From Hofstenia miamia (taxonomy: Eukaryota; Xenacoelomorpha; Acoela), in contig SCFE01000038.1 of the NCBI GenBank assembly GCA_004352715.1, positions 472,815 through 536,814 of the forward strand: a stretch of 64,000 bases of DNA. The letters run 5' to 3'. The notes beneath the pieces are model-generated. The model was not told where the DNA came from, did no database searches, and saw only the letters and a list, made by a program, of their open reading frames with translations. A program made the translations under genes and the position numbers. This document shows, one piece after another, positions 1 through 11,034 of this stretch. Each line of letters begins with the position of its first letter. The first letter of the stretch is position 1.

Positions 1-1265
1 TGATAAAACTAATTAAAACTATTGACAATATTTGAAATAAAATTTGAAATTCTCTAAAGCTAGAAATAGAATGACTTTAAATTCTACATTTTCTAATTTA
101 TAGAACTCCACTCTAACTCACTGAAAAATTTCAAAAAATGGAAAAATTTTAATTTTCTCAAAAACTAGAAATAGCAGGATTTTAAATTTTACTTTTTTGG
201 ATTCTCTAGACTCCACTATTTCTCATAAAAAAGGTTTCATCGATGATATATCTTTTGAATTTAAAAGTTATTTCGGACGCACCGTGAGTATTGTATTATT
301 CCTCAAAATCATGCACCTTAAATGGAAATGAAAAAACAGGCAAAATAAGTATTTTAAAAATATTTCGCTGTTATCACATTTATTCTGCTTTATACGTTTT
401 GACGCAAATTTTATGTATTATATAGAAATACCCATGAATTTTCATGAAACTACATGTGAAACTGGTAATCTATCAGTTAATGTCTCCTCCACTAATTTTT
501 GCTTCTAAGCGCCTCTGGTAGTACATGCCACAACATGGAAATTTAGCATAATAATAAAAATACTGAAGGTGGCTTCGTAAACTGCAATATATTAATATGC
601 ATAATAATACCTTCTAGTATGTGCTTTACTTGGTTATTCACAGATTAATTCTGTTGCACATGTATATGTAAATATGCTTAACAAGCATACATGCTAGTAA
701 ATGCAAATTTAAATATGATACAAATGTAATATACATGTTTATGTTGTTTGGTACTTAGCTTTACTTGCGTATCTATATCAATGTTAATTGTATTTATGTA
801 GCCTGGGTCGGTTGAGTTGAAAATTGATCCATCAATTCGACGTATGCAAACAAATGGATTTCGTATTTCCGATGTTTTTAGATGATTGTCATCAAAGCAA
901 ATAGTAAAATCAATGAAAGAAATTACTTTGAATCACATTGATATACATTTATATAAATTTAAATGCAAGATGAAGCTTATAAATTCTCTATGTTTTATTC
1001 AAAATCATCAAACTTTTGGCAGGGGCTGTTCTTGCCAATTAAATGAAAGTAGTGCTATTACCAGGCTTGCCCAATGAGGCGGGAATTAGGGGGGCCTCCT
1101 GGAGCATTAAACCGTGGGATGGGGTAGGTAGATAAAATCTCGTCTCGTGGTTTTCATGGAGATTTGTGAGTCTAGTACTCTAATTCCAAACTCCATTATA
1201 AGGGTGTTTTTGAAACTTTTCGACAATCAAAGAATACCACCCATCTATTATACACATTAGTATCC
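1..1265. other. Non-coding AT-rich DNA
   Basis: I see no supportable gene. Bases about 40-235 contain an imperfect direct duplication with a period near 100 bases: both units carry an 'actagaaatag'-like core and end in an 'actccact' motif. A short GC-richer patch lies around 1075-1150. The small open frame at 886-1077 begins on a non-ATG codon and has no protein-like character, so it is not called. Confidence 0.5.
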
Positions 1266-1521
1266 ATGGCAGAAGATATCCACTTCAACTTTGAAAACGT
1301 ACTTGCTATTATTACCAACTCAGAATCACTTCGTCTACTCCAAGTTGCATTAGTGAAATTCTGATTTCTTTAATGAACAATCAGCTTATTTCTTAAACAG
1401 AATAAAATGCAAGGTAGCTGAAGATGATCTTGAGGGACACGTTGATATTGAAGGAGCTGACAACCTAACAATTCGTCAGAAGATAGCTATCTTTAATAAT
1501 TTTTGGTTGCAAATGAATTAG
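1266..1521 (+). pseudogene. Small broken ORF, unknown product
   Basis: A frame opens at the ATG at 1266 (MAEDIHFNFENVLAIIT...) and stops with TGA at 1362-1364. The frame starting at 1363 then reads on smoothly as DFFNEQSAYFLNRIKCK... to a TAG at 1519-1521. The two parts look like one roughly 85-residue acidic, hydrophilic protein fragment broken by a single frameshift. A further 52-codon frame follows at 1600-1758 after a (TA)n run and may belong to the same relic. I do not recognise the family; a decayed transposon gene is my best guess. Confidence 0.35.
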
Positions 1522-1558
1522 ATATTACAGTAGAAATACATTATTTCTCTTCATATTC

Positions 1559-1582
1559 ATATATATATATATATATATATAT
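1559..1582. repeat. (TA)n microsatellite
   Basis: This is an uninterrupted AT dinucleotide run. Similar runs occur through the window, including 6606-6631, 9243-9269, 9535-9569, 20032-20056, 29108-29143, 38358-38377, 59597-59632 and 63306-63334. Several abut assembly joins or N gaps, so they are probable breakpoints for the assembler. Confidence 0.95.
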
Positions 1583-1599
1583 GAAATTGCATAAATTTG

Positions 1600-1758
1600 A
1601 TGAAAAACCAGAAAGCAAAAATAATTAATATAGATAGAGATATATTTTGTATCGTTCTGAGCCGCAAAAACCATGAGAATCCCATCGGAAAACTTCCTGT
1701 AATGCAATGGGATATGGATCATAATTCTGCTTCATGGACAAGCCTGAATACTACTTAA
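1600..1758 (+). pseudogene. 52-codon ORF, possible relic continuation
   Basis: The frame starts at an ATG directly after the (TA)n run and ends with TAA at 1756-1758. It reads MKNQKAKIINIDRDIFCIV and continues with a segment containing GKLPVMQWDMDHNSASW. The composition is protein-like, but the length is small and I recognise no domain. It could be the downstream part of the broken frame at 1266-1521, or chance. Confidence 0.2.
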
Positions 1759-2402
1759 TTTCTTCGGCATCAGAACAATAGAGAGGGTCTGCTTTCCATA
1801 CTTTTTCGAAATCAGCAAATGTGCTGGCTCAGTTTATATGGACACGATTTTGCAGCCCTGATTTTAAATATAAAATTGTTATCGTAGATTAGGCTTTCTT
1901 ACTTTCTTCATAAAACTCAGAAGTTTTTAATCAAGACAAATTTTTTTGTTGCTGACTTCGTATTTTGGCATTTTAATTCTTCATTTGAACTGCGCTCGAA
2001 GTACTTAACTTAAAATAAATAATGGACTCTTGAACTTTTAAAAAAATGCTTCATTGCATTAAAATTCATGAAAATGCTTTTATATGAAGGCCTCAAGTAG
2101 TATGATTCACTGCCTTTTTACCCATAATATGCATTAAAAGTGTTATTTTATTTAAAATTTCAAATTCTAAGGTTAGAAAATTATTTACAATCTTTCTTCT
2201 GCTTTATGTTTAAGCTATGAAATATTTATCAAATTGAACTTATGTATTAACTGTGTTTGACTTGAGCAAATGATAGTATTATTTGCATTCTATGTTGAAA
2301 AGGTTCAATTTTATAATCCATGAATATATTCATTTTAACCTATAGACATATACGATGTGCAGTATAGTAGAAGCAGGCTACTAATTATAAATTTTCGAAA
2401 TA
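1759..2402. other. Non-coding AT-rich DNA
   Basis: I see nothing supportable in this stretch between the small relic and the mariner element. Confidence 0.5.
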
Positions 2403-2983
2403 CAGGGGGTACCCATAAGTTTCTGCAGTAAAGGAAAAACACACGAAAAAAACCAGCAAATATTTATTAATCAACATCTTTCAGATGTTCAAAATAGCTT
2501 CCACCACTCTTGATGCATCGTTGCCATCGATCAGGTAATTTATTTATTCCATTTGCAAAGAACGTTGGGTCTTTAGTGTCCAGCCAGTTTTGGATTTTCA
2601 TATTCACCGCTTTAGCTGAGTCCAAATATTGTCCTCGTAGACAGGCTTTCATTGGCATAAACAAATAAAAATCTGATGGGGCCAAGTCTGGGGAATAAGG
2701 AGGATGTTCCAGAACGTTCAGTCCAATCTCTTTTAACTTCTGACGCGTCAGTTGAGACGTGTGAGGGCGGGCGTTGTCATGCTGCAGATAAAGGTTACCA
2801 TCAGTAGTGCTGAGCCTTCGATCGATGGTCAAGATTGTTAACAACGCACGAAAGCAAGAAAACCGAGCTTTTTAATGCGAGAAAAGCACAAGATGTTAAT
2901 ACTGAATTTTACAAGTTTGTGGATGCCACGAATTCTTCAACAAATTAATTTCTGTCACTGCAGAAACTTATGGGTACCCCCTG
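2403..2983 (-). mobile_element. Internally deleted mariner element with perfect TIRs
   Basis: The element is bounded by perfect 26-base terminal inverted repeats at 2403-2428 and 2958-2983 (each begins CAGGGGGTACCC from the outside). Both are flanked by TA (2401-2402 and 2984-2985), the target duplication of the Tc1/mariner superfamily. At 581 bases it is less than half the usual mariner length of about 1.3 kb. It keeps the 3' half of the transposase gene on the minus strand and has lost the N-terminal DNA-binding part and the first catalytic Asp. Intact ends mean it could in principle be moved by a transposase supplied elsewhere in the genome. A (TA)n run follows on the right. Confidence 0.92.
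2467..2844 (-). pseudogene. Mariner transposase, C-terminal fragment
   Basis: This frame encodes the second half of a mariner DDE transposase. The motifs HDNARPHTS and PPYSPDLAPSDFYLF carry the second and third catalytic Asp, with 34 residues between them, which is the DD34D signature of true mariners. The C terminus is complete, ending HLKDVD before the stop at 2467. The region upstream of the HDNARPH motif has been removed, and the remaining sequence up to the right TIR holds only short non-matching frames. The fragment cannot be an active enzyme because the first catalytic Asp and the helix-turn-helix are missing. Confidence 0.88.
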
Positions 2984-2990
2984 TATTTTG

Positions 2991-3016
<26 letters not shown>
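2991..3016. repeat. (TA)n microsatellite beside the mariner
   Basis: A TA run of about 26 bases lies just outside the right TIR. Mariners insert at TA, so insertion into a pre-existing TA run is plausible. Confidence 0.9.
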
Positions 3017-3021
<5 letters not shown>

Positions 3022-5435
3022 TAAAATCTGTGATGGTTTCCCCAAAAAACCTTTTAAGCACTTATAAATCACAAACAAATAAAAATATCTTAAATCTGAA
3101 AACAACTCCAGATAGAGAATTTTCTCTTTCGACTTTACTTCACGACAGCCTCTGACCTGGCACTGTTTTTCCAGAAAGCAAATAATCTACGGTAGTAGTT
3201 GTTTTCATTATCTGAACATTAGTTATGGTAAAAATTTCAATGTTTTTACAAAAATCGAATTTCTCATTGAATCTCATTAAAAATTCTTATTTTATATATA
3301 CATCAGGCATAGAAATAATTCTTGTACAAAACTTTATTATTAAACGAGTGCATACAAGCCTATATGCGTGTCTATATCAACGACTTCACAGGCTTGGATA
3401 AAATTCTCCAGAAATGTAAAGAAAGCATTTTTTACTTTAAAGTATGGTGGAAATAAGAGGAAGCCAATTTTGCATTACCAAATCGTCTACATCAATTTAA
3501 GATACTGTCTCTTAATTTGAAATTCAATCTAGTCTTAAATAGTTGGCAATTTTGTAATCGTGTCACCCGTTAAGCTAAGTCATTCAATTTTTAAAGCAGA
3601 TTAGTAGTGATTGCTTAGCTAGTGCTAAAATTTCAATTTTTCTGTTTTCATAATTTCATTTGCTCTGCCTTATTGGAAGAATTCATTATTATTAACCAAA
3701 TCTAATATTGATAGTTTCTAGGAACATTGTAAATAAATAATGGATGAAGTATTACATAAAGAAGTATCTATAATATTTTTGCAGATTTGCCTTGATGAAA
3801 AATTCGCAAAATTACCGGAAAATGAAATAATTTTATTATTCATTTTTTTTATAAATAATCCAAACTGCGTTTTTAAAAATAGAAGGTACTTTCAAATAAT
3901 AAAGTCACTTTAAAAAATACCAATTTATATATTTCACAAGATATTTACAATATTTTAAGTAAAGTGTAAATGAACATATGATGTTGACATTATGAATTAT
4001 TATAAATTATTATATTGCTACATGTGCTTATACCACAATCTATGTCAGTGCAGCTGTTTGCATCTAGGCTGTAGCATATACATAGTTTCTATATTTAGAA
4101 TATTTTTGCCTGGTTGGCTTTAACTACTCCTATTTGTACTATCCAATTAGTTTTTTTCGCAAATTTATCCAAGATGAAGAGCAGTAGTTTTTATTTTAGT
4201 TGGCATTGTATTTTCTAGTAAATCCCTTTAATATCTGAAAAGAATTTTTTATATATTTGTGTATTATTTTTTGATAGACCAAGTTAAGAATGTCGTCCTG
4301 AATCAAATTCGTAAATTGTCAATTGCATAGCTTGTAAGTTACTCTATTTCCACTGATGCATTTTTATGTTACAAAGCGATTTGTTTACATTTTGAACAAT
4401 TTTACACAAGCCTGTTAAGAAATATTAAAAGTTTTTTCCATGGGCACATCTATGGGCTAGGGCCCGCTCATGCAATGATAAATATATGAGCTAAAACATG
4501 TGCTTATGCCTGAATCAAATGCAAATATGATTTTCTTCATTGAAACTTTTGTAAGAATATTCAATTTTTTCCATAACTAGTGGTCAGATAATGAGGCGGC
4601 TTAATCCCAATGGGAACAACAACTACTCAGAAGTTTTTGTTTTTTTTTGAAGAAACTCTGTGCCAGTTCTGTCCAGGCACGCTGTGAACAAGGTCAGGGG
4701 TTGTCGCGAATTTCAGATAAAAAAAGATAGACAATTCGCTATCTTGAGGTGTTTTTAGGTTTTAAGCGTTTAAAAAATTTTATTGAAGTCATCACAGAAT
4801 TTCAAACAGGAAACAGGGTTAAGCAACGCTTTTCTCTAGAGCCCATGAGACTGGAACTAAGATTTGCTTGGGACTGTAGCAAGGCTATTCATATTTAACA
4901 GGCCATGTCATGAGCATTTAGCTGAGGAGAGCTTGTTACATCTGATTAATTTATGTCACAATTCTTATACATGAAACCAACGGGATTAAAGACATTCACC
5001 CTTGCTAGATAATCGTGTCTTAGACAGTTAAATATAGATAGCGTTGAACTGGGACCATAAATCAAGGAATTCGTATCACAGATTTTTCACTGTTATTAAA
5101 ATATATTTTACCGATTTTTCTAAATAGAAGTATTGCCGTCGAACTATAGGGGATCATGACACCAGAAATCTGCATGGTACTGGGGCACCTAGTCCACCGG
5201 AACCGGAACACAAGTATTTCTGGCACCGACAGAATCTTTAATCCCCTGCATTAATGTTGTTTGATTACAAATTTATTGGACTTTAAATTTCAAAGGTCTC
5301 ACCCAAATATATTATATGGGCTTACATCGAAATACGCGACTAGACGATATACTGTGTTTACATGTACATAGGGCAAGTGAATGTTGCAGTATTTCAGAAT
5401 AATTTAATATGTGCAATTCTGTCATTTTCTAAACA
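3017..5435. other. Intergenic DNA upstream of the first GPCR
   Basis: I see no gene, RNA gene or transposon that I can support here. The stretch is AT-rich, with one slightly GC-richer patch around 4600-4720. Confidence 0.5.
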
Positions 5436-5473
5436 TTTGTGATTAGATGACATCAGCAAATCAGAAAGCACTA
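5436..5473 (+). promoter_or_regulatory. Promoter block shared with the paralogous GPCR
   Basis: This 38-base block matches the reverse complement of 24848-24885 at 35 of 38 positions. It ends 45 bases before the ATG at 5519; the paralog's block ends 44 bases before its ATG. The surrounding upstream DNA is not visibly similar. The block includes TGATTAGATGA and an AATCAGAAAGCAC segment; in the paralog the middle reads AGCCAATCAG, a CCAAT-box-like sequence. I infer a shared core promoter or enhancer element. Confidence 0.6.
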
Positions 5474-5518
5474 AATCTTTTATAACATAGAGCTAATACT
5501 TTTTAATTGATTCATAAA

Positions 5519-6463
5519 ATGAATGAATCCAACACAACTTACGGGCCTCCTGGTGGTTATTACAATGACTATTTTGTATTTATTCATATGATTTTTGTCG
5601 GCTCTATAGGCATTCCTAGTAACTCTATCATAATTTTAGTAGTCATAATCCAACCCTTCATCAAAACAAAGTCATCATTAATGTATGTGTTTCACCTTGC
5701 ATTTTCTGATTTATTGAATTGCGCAGTATATCTACTAATAAATCTACCCTTTTTCCTTTGGCCAGAAGAATTCCTTTTAAAGAAGTTTTTTTATATATGT
5801 AGCACATGGGCTATGTCAATGCAAATGACTCTTTTTCATACAACGTACATGGTGGTGTTGATCACTTGTGATCGATTAATTAATGTATTTTCAGTAAATA
5901 TATCTCGAAAATTTAACCAAGAATTCATTGCTAAAAGGCTTTGTTGGACAGTATTTTGTATATCTGTTGTAGCAGCTGTTCCATTTTATCGACTTAATCG
6001 TCAAGTTTTAAGTACAGTTATTTGGAAAGGTGAAGTTTACACTGGCTTTCGATGTTACCGTAGGAAAGCACCTTTCCTTACTTTTTTCAATATTGCATTT
6101 GGCTACACGATACCATTGATAGTTATAACCTTCGGAAATGTGGCTATTATTTTTGGAATTCTTTATCGTTCTCTAAGCAAGAAGTTTTCCCGGAAAATTA
6201 AGATAGAGGACTTGCGAGTAACATTTACATTGGTATCTTGTTGCGTTGTAATGGTAACTGTTTACTTACCTTTCTATATTCTACAGGTTTTGCAGTATTT
6301 CTGGTCTCCAGAACAGGAAGCGAAGTTTTGGGAAAGTTCATTTAATTATACACTGTGGTACACTGCACTAGGACTTCGGCATTTCAACTCTATTATAAAC
6401 TTCTCCATTTATGTTACAACAAATCCAAATTTTAGACAGTCTCTAAAGAAAATATATAGTTAA
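5519..6463 (+). CDS. Class A (rhodopsin-like) GPCR, peptide-receptor type
   Basis: A single exon encodes 314 residues with seven hydrophobic segments. The ATG at 5519 is chosen because it matches the start of the paralog at 23841-24803 and gives N-glycosylation sites NES and NTT in the short extracellular N terminus. Visible landmarks are GIPSNS in TM1, LAFSD in TM2, the TM3 Cys (FYICSTW), DRL in place of DRY after TM3, the second-loop Cys (GFRCYRR), VYLPFY in TM6 and NFSIY (NFxxY form of NPxxY) in TM7, followed by NFRQSL of helix 8. It should act at the plasma membrane through G proteins. The NSIINF pattern in TM7 resembles FMRFamide-like and other peptide receptors, but the ligand cannot be read from sequence. 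The two paralogs are about three quarters identical by eye. Confidence 0.92.
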   Translation: MNESNTTYGPPGGYYNDYFVFIHMIFVGSIGIPSNSIIILVVIIQPFIKTKSSLMYVFHLAFSDLLNCAVYLLINLPFFLWPEEFLLKKFFYICSTWAMSMQMTLFHTTYMVVLITCDRLINVFSVNISRKFNQEFIAKRLCWTVFCISVVAAVPFYRLNRQVLSTVIWKGEVYTGFRCYRRKAPFLTFFNIAFGYTIPLIVITFGNVAIIFGILYRSLSKKFSRKIKIEDLRVTFTLVSCCVVMVTVYLPFYILQVLQYFWSPEQEAKFWESSFNYTLWYTALGLRHFNSIINFSIYVTTNPNFRQSLKKIYS

Positions 6464-6599
6464 GTAACTAATAATATTAATTATTAATAAGCGCAAATGA
6501 TTTTTCTGAAAATATCAATGAACTTTGTCAACATCTCAATATTTTTTGAAAATTTTAAATTATATTTAACCAGTAAAAGTGCACCTGAATGCAAAATTT

Positions 6600-6630
<31 letters not shown>

Positions 6631-8442
6631 AATTTGCATAACCTCTATTTAGTATTTCTAGCTAGCTATTACAATACAGCTCTCGTAATTTGATTGCTTA
6701 TTTTGTTGCTATAGTCATACTTTATATATCTTTATTAGTATAGCTGTGAATAGAGTGTTTAATTTATGAAAGCGTATTTTGATTTTAGATTAACATGAAG
6801 TCGCTATAACTATTCAAAATTGGATAATATTTTATTTAATTTATTGTATATAGCAGTTTTCATATTGATTATACGAATAAATATATTCATAATAGTTTGT
6901 ATTTTAGTATTTTGAACATCTTGAATCAATATACTTTGTGGAACATTTTTATAAAGATGGAATTGTATCCATTTCAAATGTATTCTTGTGAACACCTAAA
7001 ACACATGCATTATATTTAAATAAGTATTTTCTTGAGAAATAATATCAACAACTACAGATTTCATGTACAAAACAAAATTTATTTTTCATCCCTCTATAGA
7101 TTAAATTGAAAGGTACATTCATGACTGATTTTTTTGAAAATAGTCAATGATTTTCTAAAGCAAATTAAATTTATGTTTTGAAAATGTCCAAGAATTGAAA
7201 TGTTTACTCGTTTATCAAAATTGATATCTGTGTAAATATTTTACAATGTGATAATAATATGTAATCTATTACACTATTATTATTTTTGAATTTAATAATC
7301 ATGAAATATGACTTAGAATAGTTTCACAGTCTGAATAGATTTTTGCATGTATTTATCCTAAAATACAATAAAAAATCCGCATTTCAGGCATTTTTGACAT
7401 ACGTAAATAAAAGCTAAATAACATAAGACTATGATTCTGATTAGCATAGAAAACATATAGAGTTAGAATATCTCAAACACGTTTCCATTATAAGATTTGT
7501 TTTAGTATGGATCACTTATGCGTTTCAAAATAATTATTATTATTACGCACTTTAAGTTTTCCTATATATCGTCCTAAATATTGAATGACCATAGAATTTT
7601 CATGTTTCAAATATCAATTAGCCTATATTCTGTGCCCCTGATATTCACCTCAGACTCGTACCTGATTCACTATCATTAAATTGACACTCTAAAATTGCCT
7701 GTAGAAGTGCAGACAACTACTAAATAATTATTAACTTTAAATATGCTAGTTGTTTCAATATCATTATATGCCACATTCCCTACCCATCATATTGGAATTG
7801 GTTATTTGGAATATTGTAAGGAATTAATCACTTTATAATTAGAATTTTTGCTAGAAATTCCTGAAACTTATTTCATTTGAATATTTTTCCTATTCAATCA
7901 ACTTTTATCCGTTTTTAATTGTCTCATTAAATTTCAATTAAAAACAACGTATATTAGCTTGGCTAGTATAATACCTAAAAAAATATAAGCTTACTCGATG
8001 AGAAGAAAAGCACTTAACAAATATTTTCATTACTGATATCCTTCGAAGTTTGTGTAAATAAGATCCATTGCATTGTTATTGCAAGATAATTCAATCGAAA
8101 AAATGATTAGCAAAGTTCTCCCTTGAATAATGCAATAACTACTACTAAGTGTAGGAAAAGTTACTGTCTAAATTGTTTGGGAAATATGCAGATCTATCCC
8201 TCTGAGTTTATGCGTTAGCATATAGAATATGAGGGAAAAATGCAATTTCAATATTGAAGCAGTGCAACCCCATTGCAAGTACTCTCTGAAGACTGAGTGT
8301 CTGATATGTTTTTCTTACTTATGTACATTATTTGTCTATTTTTGAATATCTGTTTCAAAGTATTAAAAGCATTTAAAATATCTTACAGCACATAAAAAAA
8401 AATGTCATTATATTTATTTCAGGAAAATAGGGCGAGATTATT
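6464..8442. other. Intergenic DNA with a (TA)n run
   Basis: There is a TA run at 6606-6631 and otherwise plain AT-rich sequence. I see no gene. The open frame at 6810-6995 on the minus strand is low-complexity and is not called. Confidence 0.5.
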
Positions 8443-8843
8443 AAGGATGTGCCTGAATCCGGTATCCAGTAAAGTCGGCAATTACACAACTAGATCCGGA
8501 ATCCGGGAATATTTAACTTGTTTACTGGCTTTTACCAAATAACATATTTTTAGATACAACTCGATTTAAAAATATAATTTTCGTGGAAAAAGCTATATTT
8601 TTTCAATCGTATAGAAGTTGCCAAGCAACAAAACAAGCTTTTCTGATAAATCAGGGAGTAATCTATTTTAATATGGTCAAAATATTAATTTGTATTCATC
8701 CGCCTGAGGTCGATATTAACTTAGAAATGAGGTTGTTCTTCAGTAATAATTGAGTAATATATAATCCGGTATCCGCTAGTCAAATTATCAGTAATTATCC
8801 AGTATTCAGTGTATTCAATTCACTATTCAGATCCCATCCCTAA
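8443..8843. mobile_element. hAT-like MITE, copy 1
   Basis: The block starts with AAGGATGTGCC and ends with GGGATGGG on the opposite strand, which are imperfect terminal inverted repeats. Several TCCGG-containing motifs lie near both ends, a common arrangement in hAT-type non-autonomous elements. The central part is clearly related to the reverse complement of 11905-12153: both share an AAAAGCTATATTTTT stretch followed by CAACAAAACAA and GTCGATATT in the same order. I found no clean target-site duplication, so the superfamily is an inference. Confidence 0.5.
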
Positions 8844-9365
8844 ATATAATCGCTCCCAATTAAATAACAATTATGCATAGAAATTACAAATCAATCGTTT
8901 CAAACTATTTCAATCATGCGTAATCATTATTGTAAAACTTGTATCCTTGCCATGATTGAATTTTCCATTGGGATTGGCTACAATTTTTTCTCCGAGACAC
9001 TAAATTGTTCACAGATTTTTTAAGCTTACTCTCTCCTTGAATTGCCTTTGTTCTTGTTTTTGATCAAACCATTTCCCTTCTATTTCCTAAGTGTCACCTC
9101 ACTAACTTTGAAATCCATTGATGGTTCTGATTTTCTTTTTACTTAATTATTTGTCCCATGTTTTATCATTTCCTCTACTATTGAACTCCGTTTATTCTCC
9201 ATTAATTGCGACATGATTGAAGGAAATTAATGACATTTAGTAATATATATATATATATATATATATATACTAGTTATTTTCACACACATTTCGATTAATA
9301 CTCATTGTGATGTACAATACTTAAAATAATTGTAACGAATGTATTAAAAATTAATTAATTTTTAG

Positions 9366-9533
9366 ATACAGAAGAATCAGCACTTCATAAAAGAAATCGG
9401 GCCTTAGAAGGATTTAGCGATCTCAGCTCCAACGAATTGCCTGCAGTACGGAGTAGACGACCAAATGCGAGAATATTTAATCTCGACTCATGCTTGATAG
9501 AGGAGGAAACGTCTTTACCAGATGAGGAAATCA
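9366..9533 (+). CDS. Orphan internal exon, unknown gene, cut by an assembly join
   Basis: A TTTTTAG splice acceptor at 9359-9365 opens an uninterrupted reading frame that runs for 55 codons to the single N at 9534. It reads TEESALHKRNRALEGFSDLS, then a segment with PAVRSRRPNARIFNLDS, then EEETSLPDEE. Base composition (more G+C) and residue use are typical of real coding DNA and unlike the neighbouring sequence. No donor site is seen because the sequence breaks at the N and continues as a (TA)n run. I do not recognise the protein. The rest of the gene must lie elsewhere or have been lost at the join. Confidence 0.5.
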
Positions 9534-9534
9534 N
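9534..9534. other. Single-N assembly join
   Basis: One N separates the orphan exon from a (TA)n run. Comparable single Ns lie at 14756, 20132, 20824, 21540, 34451, 34857 and 38739. Most of these border duplicated or interrupted sequence. Confidence 0.85.
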
Positions 9535-9571
<37 letters not shown>

Positions 9572-10084
9572 GAAAGAAATGTCCAGCTCTCTAGCATGGA
9601 TTAAAAGATATAGATATTTCATTTTTCGCTAACGTTTTGTTTTACCCTTGTCCTCTTTAGTACTATATTAAACTGCAATAATTCATGAAATTTAAGCTCT
9701 TACTGATTTCTTTTATACATCTCAAGAAATTTGAATCATTTTAATTGCACACCACTAAGCGAAGGAAAACTAAATTGATTTCCTTCAAAATAAGTGTTGT
9801 GCGATAATTCAATTTGCAAGTTCATTACATGCTTTTACAACAAAGTGAAATAGCGCGATTTAAACAAGAATGCTTATTCAGCAATCAATCAGCATAGATG
9901 GTTTTATAGATTAATAGGTTTTGGTGTAAAACGTGTTTGAAATAGACACTTTCAAATATTGTATTGAAAAATCGACGTCGGGAATAAGGTTTTTGAAAAT
10001 CCTTACATGTTCTTTAAGAGATCAATAATATATGTAATAGTGAAAAATTTGACTCATATCCAAAAGTCAACAAACTAGTGTAGT

Positions 10085-11034
10085 GTCCTGGTGTGCCGAC
10101 TTCCTGGCATAAAAAAACAGCCACTGGTAATTGTTAATAGAAAGGCATCACAATGGCGATCCACAAATCTTGGAGTTCCACAAGGCACTGTCCAAAGTCC
10201 TATATATTTTAATATTACAACAAATTACTTGAAGATTCCAAAACATATGTCTCACAGAAACTACCTGAAGAAGTATGCGGATGACAACTACTGTATTTGT
10301 TTTGAAAAAAATGGAAAAGATGATGCATGTGCAATTTCGAAGCTTATATCAAAATGGTACAGAGATCACAATTTCCTCATAAATGCTGGTAAATCAAAAG
10401 AGCTTAAAATCTCTGTTCCAAGAAATTATCACATACCAACCCAAAATACTCAGAATTTCTTATTAGTAAATGAAATGAAAATACTTGGAATTACAATATC
10501 CAGTCACTTTAGTTTTCAAAGTAATGTGCTAAATTTAACGAAAAAGATTAACCAGCACATTTACTTGCTCCTAAAGCTTAAACCTTTGGGATATTCAACT
10601 GCTGAGCTGGAACTGTTGTATTCTATATTATTGTCAACGTTATTAAATAGGGACTTGAAGCGCATGCAGCAGAGAACAAGATAAATTTGGAGTACATTGA
10701 TAGAATACAGAAGAAAGCTATCCGATTCCGAATCATACAATGCTTTGCATCAATACGTGATTTGATAAAAAAAGATGAACAATTATTCAGCAAGATCTAT
10801 TCAAATTCGACACAACCCATTCGACACATCCTTCCTAATAGAACTCAATTCACTGCAGAGAAATTAAGGCCACGTATACCTCCAACAATTCTGGTGAAAA
10901 AATATCAAAACCTCAAAATTTTTCCAAACAGATACCTGAAATATCCATATCTGTAAATTTGTAAACTATATATTCTGAATGTTATTTTCAGATGCATAGT
11001 CATAAAATACATTATTATTATTATTATTATTAAG
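10085..11034 (+). mobile_element. 5'-truncated LINE (CR1/L2-like) with (ATT)n tail
   Basis: This is the 3' end of a non-LTR retrotransposon. The reverse-transcriptase part covers the GVPQG motif (LGVPQGTVQSP), the catalytic box YADDNY and the thumb (KILGITISSHFSF). A typical C-terminal tail follows (DRIQKKAIRF, then LRPRIPPTILVKKY). The element ends in an (ATT)n tail at about 11010-11034, as L2/CR1/I-type LINEs often do. The endonuclease and the front of the RT are missing, consistent with 5' truncation on insertion. Confidence 0.85.
10091..10956 (+). pseudogene. LINE ORF2, RT domain and C terminus
   Basis: Two adjacent frames make up the remnant: 10091-10684 (RT from the GVPQG motif onward) and 10687-10956 (C-terminal tail), separated by a stop at 10682-10684 and a probable small deletion. 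YADD, the metal-binding box of the RT active site, is intact, but the upstream finger motifs are missing, so no active enzyme can be made. Residues near LLLKLKPLGYSTAELELLY closely resemble those of the second LINE fragment at 14835-15189, so both belong to one family. Confidence 0.82.

Noticed and set aside
9385-9597. Minus-strand ORF across the single N
   Set aside because: It is the antisense shadow of the orphan exon at 9366-9533 and reads through the N into a (TA)n run.
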